Shown: positions 55,733 through 64,000 of the stretch, one piece after another
How the letters are laid out: every line of letters begins with the position of its first letter
Position numbering within the stretch: position 1 is the stretch's first letter
DNA from: Ectobius pallidus
Taxonomy: Eukaryota > Arthropoda > Insecta > Blattodea > Ectobiidae
Assembly (NCBI GenBank): GCA_964059195.1
Contig: CAXKWD010000010.1
Coordinates: forward strand, 1,742,001 to 1,806,000
Direction: 5' to 3'
Length of the DNA: 64,000 nt
Notes under the pieces: model-generated
Database searches by the model: none
What the model was told of the DNA's origin: nothing
What the model saw: only the letters and a program-made list of their open reading frames with translations
Translations under genes and position numbers: made by a program

Positions 55733-55947
55733 CATATTTTTTGTTGGTATTGCCATCTAGTTTCAGTTTTTAGTTGTTTGCCCCTTATCAATTACAGCAT
55801 TTACCCGGAAACCCCCGAACACTACGGAAATCCGGAGAAAACGAGTTTGTTTTAATTTTTCTTTGTTCTTTGCTCCTAATACGCCCAGGGAATTTCATAA
55901 TCACATATTTTTTGTTGGTATTGCCATCTAGATTACGTTTTTAGTTG
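55733..55947. repeat. Direct repeat of about 46 bp, 167 bp apart
   Basis: ACATATTTTTTGTTGGTATT GCCATCTAGTTTCAGTTTTT AGTTGT at 55733 and an almost identical copy at 55900, between GC-richer unique sequence (CCCGGAAACCCCCGAACAC). The second copy touches the end of the left LINE arm. Could be a partial tandem repeat or terminal repeats of a small element. Confidence 0.7.
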
Positions 55948-57471
55948 TCATTTTGACAGTTTTTCTTCTTATTGCTTCTATTAAGTAAGTGTGATTATCT
56001 TTATTTGTAAGTGAATCTATTGTTATTTTGCTATCTGTGTAGATCGTTGCTTTTGTATGTTCGGTATAATTTGTTTCTATGTGTTGTAAAGCCTTGAGTA
56101 TCGCTAATTGTTCTGCCTGATTGTTTGTACATCTTTCGTTTAGTCTGTATTTAAGTTGTTGTTTTAGTATATTTCCTAAGTATATAGCAATTCCTGAGCC
56201 TACTCCTTGGTGACTCTTGCTTCCGTCAGTATATATTTTGAGCTCGTGAGTTTCCTCATTTCTTTCATTGCAGTCCATGTGGTCTGCCGGGTGAGTCCAG
56301 TTCTTTGTTTCCATGTCGAGATCACATAGGTTGTCTTTACTGAGGTTACAGATCTTCAGCAGTTCTGCTATCTTGATGTGGATCGGGGTTATTCCCGTAA
56401 TTGCGCACAGTGCATCGTTGGACACTGTGCGATAGGATTTTGCAATCTTTATGTTGATTAGTCTTTGGACCCGCACCATTTTTGCTTTGTAGAATGCTTT
56501 GTCCATTTCTACTTCTCTTATTGTTTCTCCTTTGACCAGCAAGACCAGATCGTCAGCGAATGCTATTACCTTCGTGTGGCTGGTGTAGTTAAGGTTCAGG
56601 ATGGAGTTGTATATGATGTTCCAGAATCCTGGCCCGCAGCAAGATCCTTGTGGGCAACCCTTAGTAACTTTCTTCTGAACCGATTCGCTGTTGATGGACA
56701 TGGTCGCGGTTCTATGAGTAAAGTAATCCTGTGAAAGCTTGTATAGGTTTCTGGGGCATTTGTAATCTCGTAAGCTCGTGAGGATTCCGGGCCACCATGC
56801 GGCGTCAAAGGCACCTTTGACATCGAGGCTGACCATTGCTACTATATTCCTTTCTTCTAGTACTGGTTCTATGAATTTTTTAACTTCAAGTGCTGCGTCT
56901 ATCGTATTTTTTTGCGGTGTAAAGCCGTACTGGTTTTCTTTTAATAATTCTTTCGTGTGCATATGGTGCATAATCCTATTGATTAGAAGTTTTTCTAGTA
57001 CTTTCCCGCTAGTATTGAGTAAGCTAATTGGTCGAAATTTCGATGGATCGGAGCTGTTGTCTTTTCCTGGTTTAACTATGGGAATTATAGTAGCTGCCTT
57101 CCATATTCTTGGGAAACAACCTCTTCTTAGACATTCATTGTATATTGCGGTCATGAAGTTTGGGAGGGTGTGGAAAACTAGTCCTATTATTTCAGAAGTC
57201 AGACCATCGGGGCCTGGGGCCTTATTGGGGTTGAAAGTTTTTATAGTGTGTCTTACTTCTTGTAGGGTGAACTCTCTATCCTCTGGAGTATAGTAGGGTT
57301 CCTCTATAATGCTTCTGATGTGTTTGTGATGTTCCGTTTCTTCTTCCTCACTATCTTCAGGGATAAGATAGTCGATCAAGCAGTCCAGGGTGTCTGAGGT
57401 ATCGTAAGTAGTCGATCCATCTGGCTTTTGTAAAGTAGTGAGTGTGCAACTTCTTCTTGTTTTCCCTGAGG
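55941..57471 (-). pseudogene. R1/LOA-like LINE RT-RNase H, left-arm copy with internal deletion
   Basis: A 483-codon frame (57379 to 55928) holds RT blocks FNPNKAPGPDGLTSE, KFRPISLLNTSGKVLEKLL, NQYGFTPQKNTIDAA, SLDVKGAFDAAWWPG, KVTKGCPQGSCCGPGFWN and FADDLVLL. It then jumps from REVE directly to MDKAFYKAKMVRVQRLINIK, skipping about 110 residues, and continues to the first RNase H motifs YTDGSKSHQGVGSGIAIYLG, NNQAEQLAILKAL, YTDSKITIDSL. It ends at TVKM where the arm homology stops, so the RNase H His region and zinc-binding tail are missing. Confidence 0.85.
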
Positions 57472-57557
57472 CATGTATGTATGTATGTATGTATGTATGT
57501 ATGTATGTATGTATGTATGTATGTATGTATGTATGTATGTATGTATGTATGTATGTA
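57472..57557. repeat. (TATG)n microsatellite, left arm
   Basis: Uninterrupted tetranucleotide between the 5' border of one LINE copy and the A-rich 3' tail of the next. Its partner in the right arm is 61456-61868. Confidence 0.95.
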
Positions 57558-60037
57558 TTTTTATTTTTTTTTGCCCTTTATTTGATGCATGTTCCATTAC
57601 TTTATTTTTGTTCTATTTTAAAATTTCGTTTGTTCGTAAACTAACTTTGATCAAGATAAAATTTGAATACAATATAGTGCCAAAGGGTAAACTGTTTGCG
57701 AATTTATTAAAGTTCTTTAAGTATATTTTTAGTAGATCTTCTTTCTTGTTGGGCCAGTTTTCAGTCTTTAGTACTGTTGCGATTAGTGAGTCTCTTTCTG
57801 TTTCGATTAATTTTCAGTCATATAATAGGTGGTCTACTGTTTGCAGGTCGTTGTCGCAAGGGCATGTGGGGTTTTCTATAAATTAAAATCTGTGTAGGTA
57901 AGCTGTAGTCTTGCCGTGACCAGTTATCATTGCAGTTACATTAGGGGTTAAATTAATTTTGTATTTTAGTCTCTCTGCTATTGTAGGGATGAAAGTTTTT
58001 GTTATCACTCCTTTGGTTGATTTGTCCCATTCGTTTTGCCAGATGGTAACACTAAGAGCTCTCACTTCACTGGATATTACACTTTTCGGTATCTTCTTGT
58101 AACATTCTTTTAGATCGTTGTCTGATGCCGCATCCTTGGCCAGCTGTTCGGCAAGTTCGTTTCCCTGGTTTCCTGCATGGGCTTTAATCCAATTGAAGTT
58201 GATGATCGAATTTTCTTTGTTCATTTTGACAGTTTTTCTTCTTATTGCTTCTATTAAGTAAGTGTGAACATGTTTGTTTGTAAGTGAATCTATTGTTATT
58301 TTGCTATCTGTGTAGATCGTTGCTTTTGTATGTTCGGTATAATTTGTTTCTATGTGTTGTAAAGCCTTGAGTATCGCTAATTGTTCTGCCTGATTGTTTG
58401 TACATCTTTCGTTTAGTCTGTATTTAAGTTGTTGTTTTAGTATATTTCCTGAGTATATAGCAATTCCTGAGCCTACTCTTGGTGACTCTTGCTTCCGTCA
58501 GTATAAATTTTGAGCTGGAGAGTTTCCTCATTTCTCACATTGCAGTCCATTTGGTCTGCTAGGTGAGTCCAGTTCCTTGTTTCCATGTCGTGATCACATA
58601 GGTTGTCTTTACTGAGATTATAGATCTTCAGCTGTTCTGCTATCTTGATGTGGATCGGGGTTATTCCTGTAATTGCGCACAGTGCATCGTTGGACACTGT
58701 GCGGTAGATTTTTGCAAACTTTATGTTGATTAGTCTTTGGACTCGTACCACCTTTGCTTTGTAGAAAGCTTTGTCCATTGCGTTTTTCCATACCGGAGCT
58801 CCGTGCAATAGCAGGGGTAGAAGTGCACCCGTATATATGGTTTTCAAGGCTTTGTGCTGGAACTCCAGTTTAGTTTTGCTGATTTTGAAAGCATGAATAT
58901 TAGTTTGGTGCATTTTTCTGTAGCGTAGTTTATGTGTTCTCTAAATGTTAGTTTATAGTCAAATAGGATCCCTAAGTACTTCATTGTGTTAACTTGTTGT
59001 AGTGGTTTGTAGTTGAGGTAGATGCTGATTTCTTTCTCTTCTTTCCGTTTTCTGCGTGTCATTAGCACAACTTTAGACTTGCTTTCGTTGAATCTCATTT
59101 TGTTTCTATTTGCCCATACCGCGATTTTATTTAATTCAATGTTTGGGTAATTTTCTACTTCTCTTATTGTTTCTCCTTTGACCAGTAAGACCATATCGTC
59201 GGGGAATGCTATTACTTTTGTGTGGCTGGTGTAGTTAAGGTTCAGGATGGAGTTGTATAGGATGTTCCAGAATCCTGGCCCGCAGCAAAATCCTTGTGGG
59301 CAACCCTTAGTAACTTTCTTCTGAACCGATTCGCTATTGATGGATATGGTCGCGGTTCTGTGAGTAAAGTAATCCTGGGAGAGCTTGTAGAGGTTCCTGG
59401 AGCATTTGTAACCTCGTAAGCTCGTGAGGATTCCGGGCCACCATGCGGCGTTAAAGGCACCTTTGACATCGAAGCTGACCAATGCTACTATATTCCTTTC
59501 TTCTAGTACTGGTTCTATGAATTTTTTAACTTCAAGTGCTGCGACTGTCGTATTTTTTTTTGCGGTGTAAAGCCGTACTGGTTTTCTTTTAATAATTATT
59601 TCATGTGCATATGGTGCATAATCCTATTGATTAGAAGTTTTCTAATACTTTCCCGCTAGTGTTGAGTAAGCTAATTGGTCAAAATTTCGATGGATTGGAG
59701 ATGTTGTCTTTTCCTGGTTTAACTATGGGAATTATATTTCCATATTCTTGGGAAACAACCTCTTCTTAGACATTCATTGTATATTGCGGTCATGAAGTTT
59801 GGGAGGGTGTGGAAAACTGGTGCTAATATTTCAGAAGTCAGACCATCTGGTCCTGGGGCCTTATTGGGATTGAAAGTTTTTATAGTGTGTCTTACTTCTT
59901 GTAGGGTGAATTCTCTATCCTCTGGAGTATTGTAGGGTTCCTCTATGATGATTCTGATGTGTTTGTGATGTTCCGTTTCTTCTTCCTCACTATCTTCGGG
60001 GATAAGATAGTCGATCAAGCAGTTCAGGGTGTCTGAG
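57558..60037 (-). pseudogene. R1/LOA-like LINE RT-RNase H, nearly full pol copy with frameshifts
   Basis: From 60018: LIPEDSEEEETEHHKH, PNKAPGPDGLTSEILAP, then a gap and slips, SFDVKGAFNAAWWPG, TKGCPQGFCCGPGFWN, and a catalytic box changed to FPDDMVLL (normally FADD). It retains the segment deleted in the neighbouring copies: ENYPNIELNKIAVWANRNKM, SKVVLMTRRKRK, TMKYLGILFDYKLTFREHIN, ALKTIYTGALLPLLLHGAPV W. RNase H follows with a slip after YTDGSKSHQE, then NWIKAHAGNQGNELAEQLAK, ending AYLHRF where a slip removes the CPC-H-C tail. The 3' end is A-rich followed by (ACAT)n. It serves as the reference for the missing part in the other copies. Confidence 0.85.
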
Positions 60038-60051
60038 AGTAGTCGACTACT

Positions 60052-61455
60052 TGACTATAAACTAACATTTAGAGAACACATAAACTACGCTACAGAAAAA
60101 TGCACCAAACTAATATTCATGCTTTCAAAATCAGCAAAACTAAACTGGAGTTCCAGCACAAAGCCTTGAAAACCATATATACGGGTGCACTTCTACCCCT
60201 GCTATTGCACTGAGCTCCGGTATGGAAAAACGCAATGGACAAAGCTTTCTACAAAGCAAAGGTGGTACGAGTCCAAAGACTAATCAACATAAAGTTTGCA
60301 AAAACCTACCGCACAGTGTCCAACGATGCATTGTGCGCAATTACAGGAATAACCCCGATCCACATCAAGATAGCAGAACAGCTGAAGATCTATAATCTCA
60401 GTAAAGACAACCTATGTGATCACGACATGGAAACAAGGAACTGGACTCACCTAGCAGACCACATGGACTGCAATGTGAGAAATGAGGAAACTCTCCCGCT
60501 CAAAATTTATACTGACGGAAGCAAGAGTCACCAAGAGTAGGCTCAGGAATTGCTATATACTCAGGAAATATACTAAAACAACAACTTAAATACAGACTAA
60601 ACGAAAGATGTACAAACAATCAGGCAGAACAATTAGCGATACTCAAGGCTTTACAACACATAGAAACAAATTATACCGAACATACAAAAGCAACGATCTA
60701 CACAGATAGCAAAATAACAATAGATTCACTTACAAACAAACATGTTCACACTTACTTAATAGAAGCAATAAGAAGAAAAACTGTCAAAATGAACAAAGAA
60801 AATTCGATCATCAACTTCAATTGGATTAAAGCCCATGCAGGAAACCAGGGAAACGAACTTGCCGAACAGCTGGCCAAGGATGCGGCATCAGACAACGATC
60901 TAAAAGAATGTTACAAGAAGATACCGAAAAGTGTAATATCCAGTGAAGTGAGAGCTCTTAGTGTTACCATCTGGCAAAACGAATGGGACAAATCAACCAA
61001 AGGAGTGATAACAAAAACTTTCATCCCTACAATAGCAGAGAGACTAAAATACAAAATTAATTTAACCCCTAATGTAACTGCAATGATAACTGGTCACGGC
61101 AAGACTACAGCTTACCTACACAGATTTAAAATTATAGAAAACCCCACATGCCCTTGCGACAACGACCTGCAAACAGTAGACCACCTATTATATGACTGAA
61201 AATTAATCGAAACAGAAAGAGACTCACTAATCGCAACAGTACTAAAGACTGAAAACTGGCCCAACAAGAAAGAAGATCTACTAAAAATATACTTAAAGAA
61301 CTTTAATAAATTCGCAAACAGTTTACCCTTTGGCACTATATTGTATTCAAATTTTATCTTGATCAAAGTTAGTTTACGAACAAACGAAATTTTAAAATAG
61401 AACAAAAACAAAGTAATGGAACATGCATCAAATAAAGGGCAAAAAAAAATAAAAA
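60052..61455 (+). pseudogene. R1/LOA-like LINE 3' half, right arm
   Basis: Begins in TIKLTFREHINYATEKC-equivalent sequence at the turning point. It passes through KALKTIYTGALLPLLLH with a stop in place of the following Gly, MDKAFYKAKVVRVQRLINIK, YTDGSKSHQE then slip, NNQAEQ, YTDSK, NWIKAHAGNQGNELAEQLAK. It closes with KIIENPTCPCDNDLQTVDHL LYD then TGA instead of Cys. Its 3' end is A-rich (GGGCAAAAAAAAATAAAAA) and runs into the long microsatellite. Mirrors 57558-58962. Confidence 0.85.
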
Positions 61456-61868
61456 TACATACATACATACATACATACATACATACATACATACATACAT
61501 ACATACATACATACATACATACATACATACATACATACATACATACATACATACATACATACATACATACATACATACATACATACATACATACATACAT
61601 ACATACATACATACATACATACATACATACATACATACGTACATACGTACGTACGTACGTACATACGTACGTACGTACGTACATACGTACATACGTACGT
61701 ACGTACGTACATACGTACATACGTACATACGTACATACGTACATACGTACATACGTACATACATACATACATACATACATACATACATACATACATACAT
61801 ACATACATACATACATACATACATACATACATACATACATACATACATACATACATACATACATACAT
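61456..61868. repeat. (ACAT)n microsatellite with ACGT variant block, right arm
   Basis: About 413 bp of tandem ACAT, with CGTACGTA substitutions clustered between about 61638 and 61760. Reading frames through it give HTYI or MYVC repeats on either strand, which are artefacts. The pure ends and mutated centre suggest repeated growth from both sides or fusion of arrays. Confidence 0.95.
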
Positions 61869-63947
61869 GCCTCAGGGAAAACAAGAAGAAGTTGCACACT
61901 CACTACTTTACAAAAGCCAGATGGATCGACTACTTACGATACCTCAGACACCCTGGACTGCTTGATCGACTATCTTATCCCTGAAGATAGTGAGGAAGAA
62001 GAAACGGAACATCACAAACACATCAGAAGCATTATAGAGGAACCCTACTATACTCCAGAGGATAGAGAGTTCACCCTACAAGAAGTAAGACACACTATAA
62101 AAACTTTCAACCCCAATAAGGCCCCAGGCCCCGATGGTCTGACTTCTGAAATAATAGGACTAGTTTTCCACACCCTCCCAAACTTCATGACCGCAATATA
62201 CAATGAATGTCTAAGAAGAGGTTGTTTCCCAAGAATATGGAAGGCAGCTACTATAATTCCCATAGTTAAACCAGGAAAAGACAACAGCTCCGATCCATCG
62301 AAATTTCGACCAATTAGCTTACTCAATACTAGCGGGAAAGTACTAGAAAAACTTCTAATCAATAGGATTATGCACCATATGCACACGAAAGAATTATTAA
62401 AAGAAAACCAGTACGGCTTTACACCGCAAAAAAATACGATAGACGCAGCACTTGAAGTTAAAAAATTCATAGAACCAGTACTAGAAGAAAGGAATATAGT
62501 AGCAATGGTCAGCCTCGATGTCAAAGGTGCCTTTGACGCTGCATGGTGGCCCGGAATCCTCACGAGCTTACGAGATTACAAATGCCCCAGAAACCTATAC
62601 AAGCTTTCACAGGATTACTTTACTCATAGAACCGCGACCATGTCCATCAACAGCGAATCGGTTCAGAAGAAAGTTACTAAGGGTTGCCCACAAGGATCTT
62701 GCTGCGGGCCAGGATTCTGGAACATCATATACAACTCCATCCTGAACCTTAACTACACCAGCCACACGAAGGTAATAGCATTCGCTGACGATCTGGTCTT
62801 GCTGGTCAAAGGAGAAACAATAAGAGAAGTAGAAATGGACAAAGCATTCTACAAAGCAAAAATGGTACGGGTCCAAAGACTAATCAACATAAAGATTGCA
62901 AAATCCTATCGCACAGTGTCCAACGATGCACTGTGCGCAATTACGGGAATAACCCCGATCCACATCAAGATAGCAGAACTGCTGAAGATCTGTAACCTCA
63001 GTAAAGACAACCTATGTGATCTCGACATGGAAACAAAGAACTGGACTCACCCGGCAGACCACATGGACTGCAATGAAAGAAATGAGGAAACTCACGAGCT
63101 CAAAATATATACTGACGGAAGCAAGAGTCACCAAGGAGTAGGCTCAGGAATTGCTATATACTTAGGAAATATGCTAAAACAACAACTTAAATACAGACTA
63201 AACGAAAGATGTACAAACAATCAGGCAGAACAATTAGCGATTCTCAAGGCTTTACAACACATAGAAACAAATTATACCGAACATACAAAAGCAACGATCT
63301 ACACAGATAGCAAAATAACAATAGATTCACTTACAAATAAAGATAATCACACTTACTTAATAGAAGCAATAAGAAGAAAAACTGTCAAAATGAACAAAGA
63401 AAATTGGATCATCAACTTCAATTGGATTAAAGCCCACGCAGGAAACCAGGGAAACGAACTTGCAGACCAGCTGGCCAAGGATGCGGCATTAGACAACGAT
63501 CTAAAAGAATGTTACAAGAAGATACCGAAAAGTGTAATATCCAGTGAGGTGAGAGCTCTTAGTTTTGCCATCTGGCAAAACGAGTGGGACAACTCAACCA
63601 AAGGAGTGATAACAAAAACTTTCATCCCAAAAATAGCAGAGAGACTAAAATACAAAATTAATTTAACCCCTAATGTAACTGCAATGATAACTGGTCACGG
63701 CAAGACTAGAGCTTACCTACACAGATTTAAAATTATAGAAAACCCCACATGTCCTTGCGACGACGACCTGCAAACAGTAGACCACCTATTATATGACTGC
63801 AAATTAATCGAAACAGAAAGAGACTCACTAATCGCAACAGTACTAAAGACTGAAAACTGGCCCAACAAAAAAGAAGATTTACTAAAAAAATACTTCAAGA
63901 ACTTTAATAAATTTGCAAACAGTTTACCTTTTGGCACCATATTGTAA
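61869..63947 (+). CDS. R1/LOA-like LINE RT-RNase H, longest open frame, internal deletion
   Basis: A continuous frame from the microsatellite edge (GKTRRSCTLTTLQKPDG) to TAA 63945-63947; the formal start ATG at 61416 lies upstream of the microsatellite, in the tail of the preceding copy, so the true N-terminus is absent. RT blocks: FNPNKAPGPDGLTSE, KFRPISLLNTSGK, SLDVKGAFDAAWW, KGCPQGSCCGP, FADDLVLL. The deletion REVE-MDKAFYK is in frame. RNase H is complete: D in IYTDGS, E in NNQAEQ, D in IYTDSK, H in IKAHAGNQGNELADQLAKDA. The C-terminal Cys/His tail CPCDDDLQTVDHLLYDC is intact. The protein lacks the endonuclease and part of the RT thumb, so autonomous movement is unlikely even though the frame has survived. 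Confidence 0.85.
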   Translation, partial: ASGKTRRSCTLTTLQKPDGSTTYDTSDTLDCLIDYLIPEDSEEEETEHHKHIRSIIEEPYYTPEDREFTLQEVRHTIKTFNPNKAPGPDGLTSEIIGLVFHTLPNFMTAIYNECLRRGCFPRIWKAATIIPIVKPGKDNSSDPSKFRPISLLNTSGKVLEKLLINRIMHHMHTKELLKENQYGFTPQKNTIDAALEVKKFIEPVLEERNIVAMVSLDVKGAFDAAWWPGILTSLRDYKCPRNLYKLSQDYFTHRTATMSINSESVQKKVTKGCPQGSCCGPGFWNIIYNSILNLNYTSHTKVIAFADDLVLLVKGETIREVEMDKAFYKAKMVRVQRLINIKIAKSYRTVSNDALCAITGITPIHIKIAELLKICNLSKDNLCDLDMETKNWTHPADHMDCNERNEETHELKIYTDGSKSHQGVGSGIAIYLGNMLKQQLKYRLNERCTNNQAEQLAILKALQHIETNYTEHTKATIYTDSKITIDSLTNKDNHTYLIEAIRRKTVKMNKENWIINFNWIKAHAGNQGNELADQLAKDAALDNDLKECYKKIPKSVISSEVRALSFAIWQNEWDNSTKGVITKTFIPKIAERLKYKINLTPNVTAMITGHGKTRAYLHRFKIIENPTCPCDDDLQTVDHLLYDCKLIETERDSLIATVLKTENWPNKKEDLLKKYFKNFNKFANSLPFGTIL

Positions 63948-64000
63948 TCAAATTTTATCTTGATCAAAGTTAGTTTATGAACAAACATAATTGTAAAATA
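63948..64000 (+). other. LINE 3' UTR, cut by window end
   Basis: TCAAATTTTATCTTGATCAA continues as in the copy before 61430, heading to the A-rich tail outside the window. Confidence 0.7.

Larger units (their letters stand above)
55941..63394. repeat. Giant inverted duplication of a LINE-microsatellite-LINE unit
   Basis: Left arm 55941-58962 and right arm 60052-63394 are inverse copies. Each consists of LINE 3' half and tail, (ACAT)n, then a LINE copy with the same internal deletion. Shared defects (a frameshift after YTDGSKSHQE and the identical RT deletion joining REVE to MDKAFYK) show that both arms descend from one already damaged dimer. Arms differ by scattered substitutions and mainly by microsatellite length (86 versus about 413 bp). 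The central 58963-60037 belongs to a minus-strand copy without partner. The turning point 60038-60051 is the palindrome AGTAGTCGACTACT. Confidence 0.85.

Noticed and set aside
56465..56734. Opposite-strand frames inside the LINE copies (for example 89 and 171 codons)
   Set aside because: They are antisense shadows of the RT reading frame, mirrored exactly in the other arm.
61112..61903. Long frames of MYVC or HTYI repeats around the microsatellites
   Set aside because: All frames through a tetranucleotide repeat stay open; not evidence of coding. The same applies to the N-terminal part of the frame starting at 61416.

Overview
This window looks like repeat-dense intergenic DNA from a large, AT-rich arthropod genome, most likely a hemimetabolous insect. 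A cockroach or termite is my best guess. That guess rests on the RTE-like LINE tails (FENRVLRKIFG, RRLKWAGHV, GRPRRRW) and on the mix of R1-group LINEs, Helitrons, mariner-type elements and a Penelope-like element; I could not run a search. I found no convincing host protein-coding gene. The nearest candidate is a CpG-rich block with a perfect CRE site and a short ATG-led ORF near 29.9-30.2 kb. Almost every long reading frame belongs to a transposable element or is a shadow of one.

Layout. 0-2.3 kb: the open 3' part of an RTE-like reverse transcriptase with a short tandem tail, then a broken R1-group LINE on the minus strand. 2.9-10.6 kb: a 186 bp palindrome, a hAT remnant, a tRNA-bearing foldback element with a perfect 14 bp target duplication, a 5'-truncated RTE-like LINE and a tRNA-derived SINE. 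10.7-14.2 kb: a three-level nest. An RTE-like copy is split by a mariner-type element (10845-13673, TA duplication), whose left terminal repeat is itself split by a second IS630/Tc1/mariner-superfamily element (10897-12823, TA duplication) with an almost complete transposase. 14.6-16.9 kb: RTE-like, R1 and other LINE fragments and a poly(A)-tailed retroposon. 17.6-22.4 kb: two dispersed TCTTGG-hexamer minisatellites, two abutting Helitrons, a SINE and a palindrome. 22.4-40.3 kb is sparse: a 42 bp tandem triplicate, a 1.09 kb TIR element, LINE and SINE fragments and long AT-rich stretches.

40.3-42.7 kb holds a Penelope-like element with a 500-codon RT plus GIY-YIG frame, about 570 bp inverted arms, a 12 bp target duplication and a hammerhead-core-like motif in each arm. 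43.1-46.8 kb is a TIR element with many TTTAGTAA-type subterminal repeats, enclosing three almost identical 583 bp tandem units. 48.0-48.4 kb is the second tRNA-bearing foldback element, with a perfect 12 bp duplication. 49-55.7 kb contains transposase remnants, two opposed Helitrons, and a LINE endonuclease region interrupted first by a small rearranged mariner and then by a Helitron.

55.9-64 kb is a giant inverted duplication of an R1/LOA-like LINE dimer. Each arm is LINE 3' end, (ACAT)n microsatellite, then an internally deleted LINE copy. The last copy keeps a continuous RT-RNase H frame to 63947.

The most interesting architecture is the parallel between the Penelope-like element and the two tRNA-bearing foldbacks: 12-14 bp target duplications, an asymmetric leader, then inverted arms. 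This suggests, but does not prove, that the foldbacks are non-autonomous passengers of a Penelope-like machinery.
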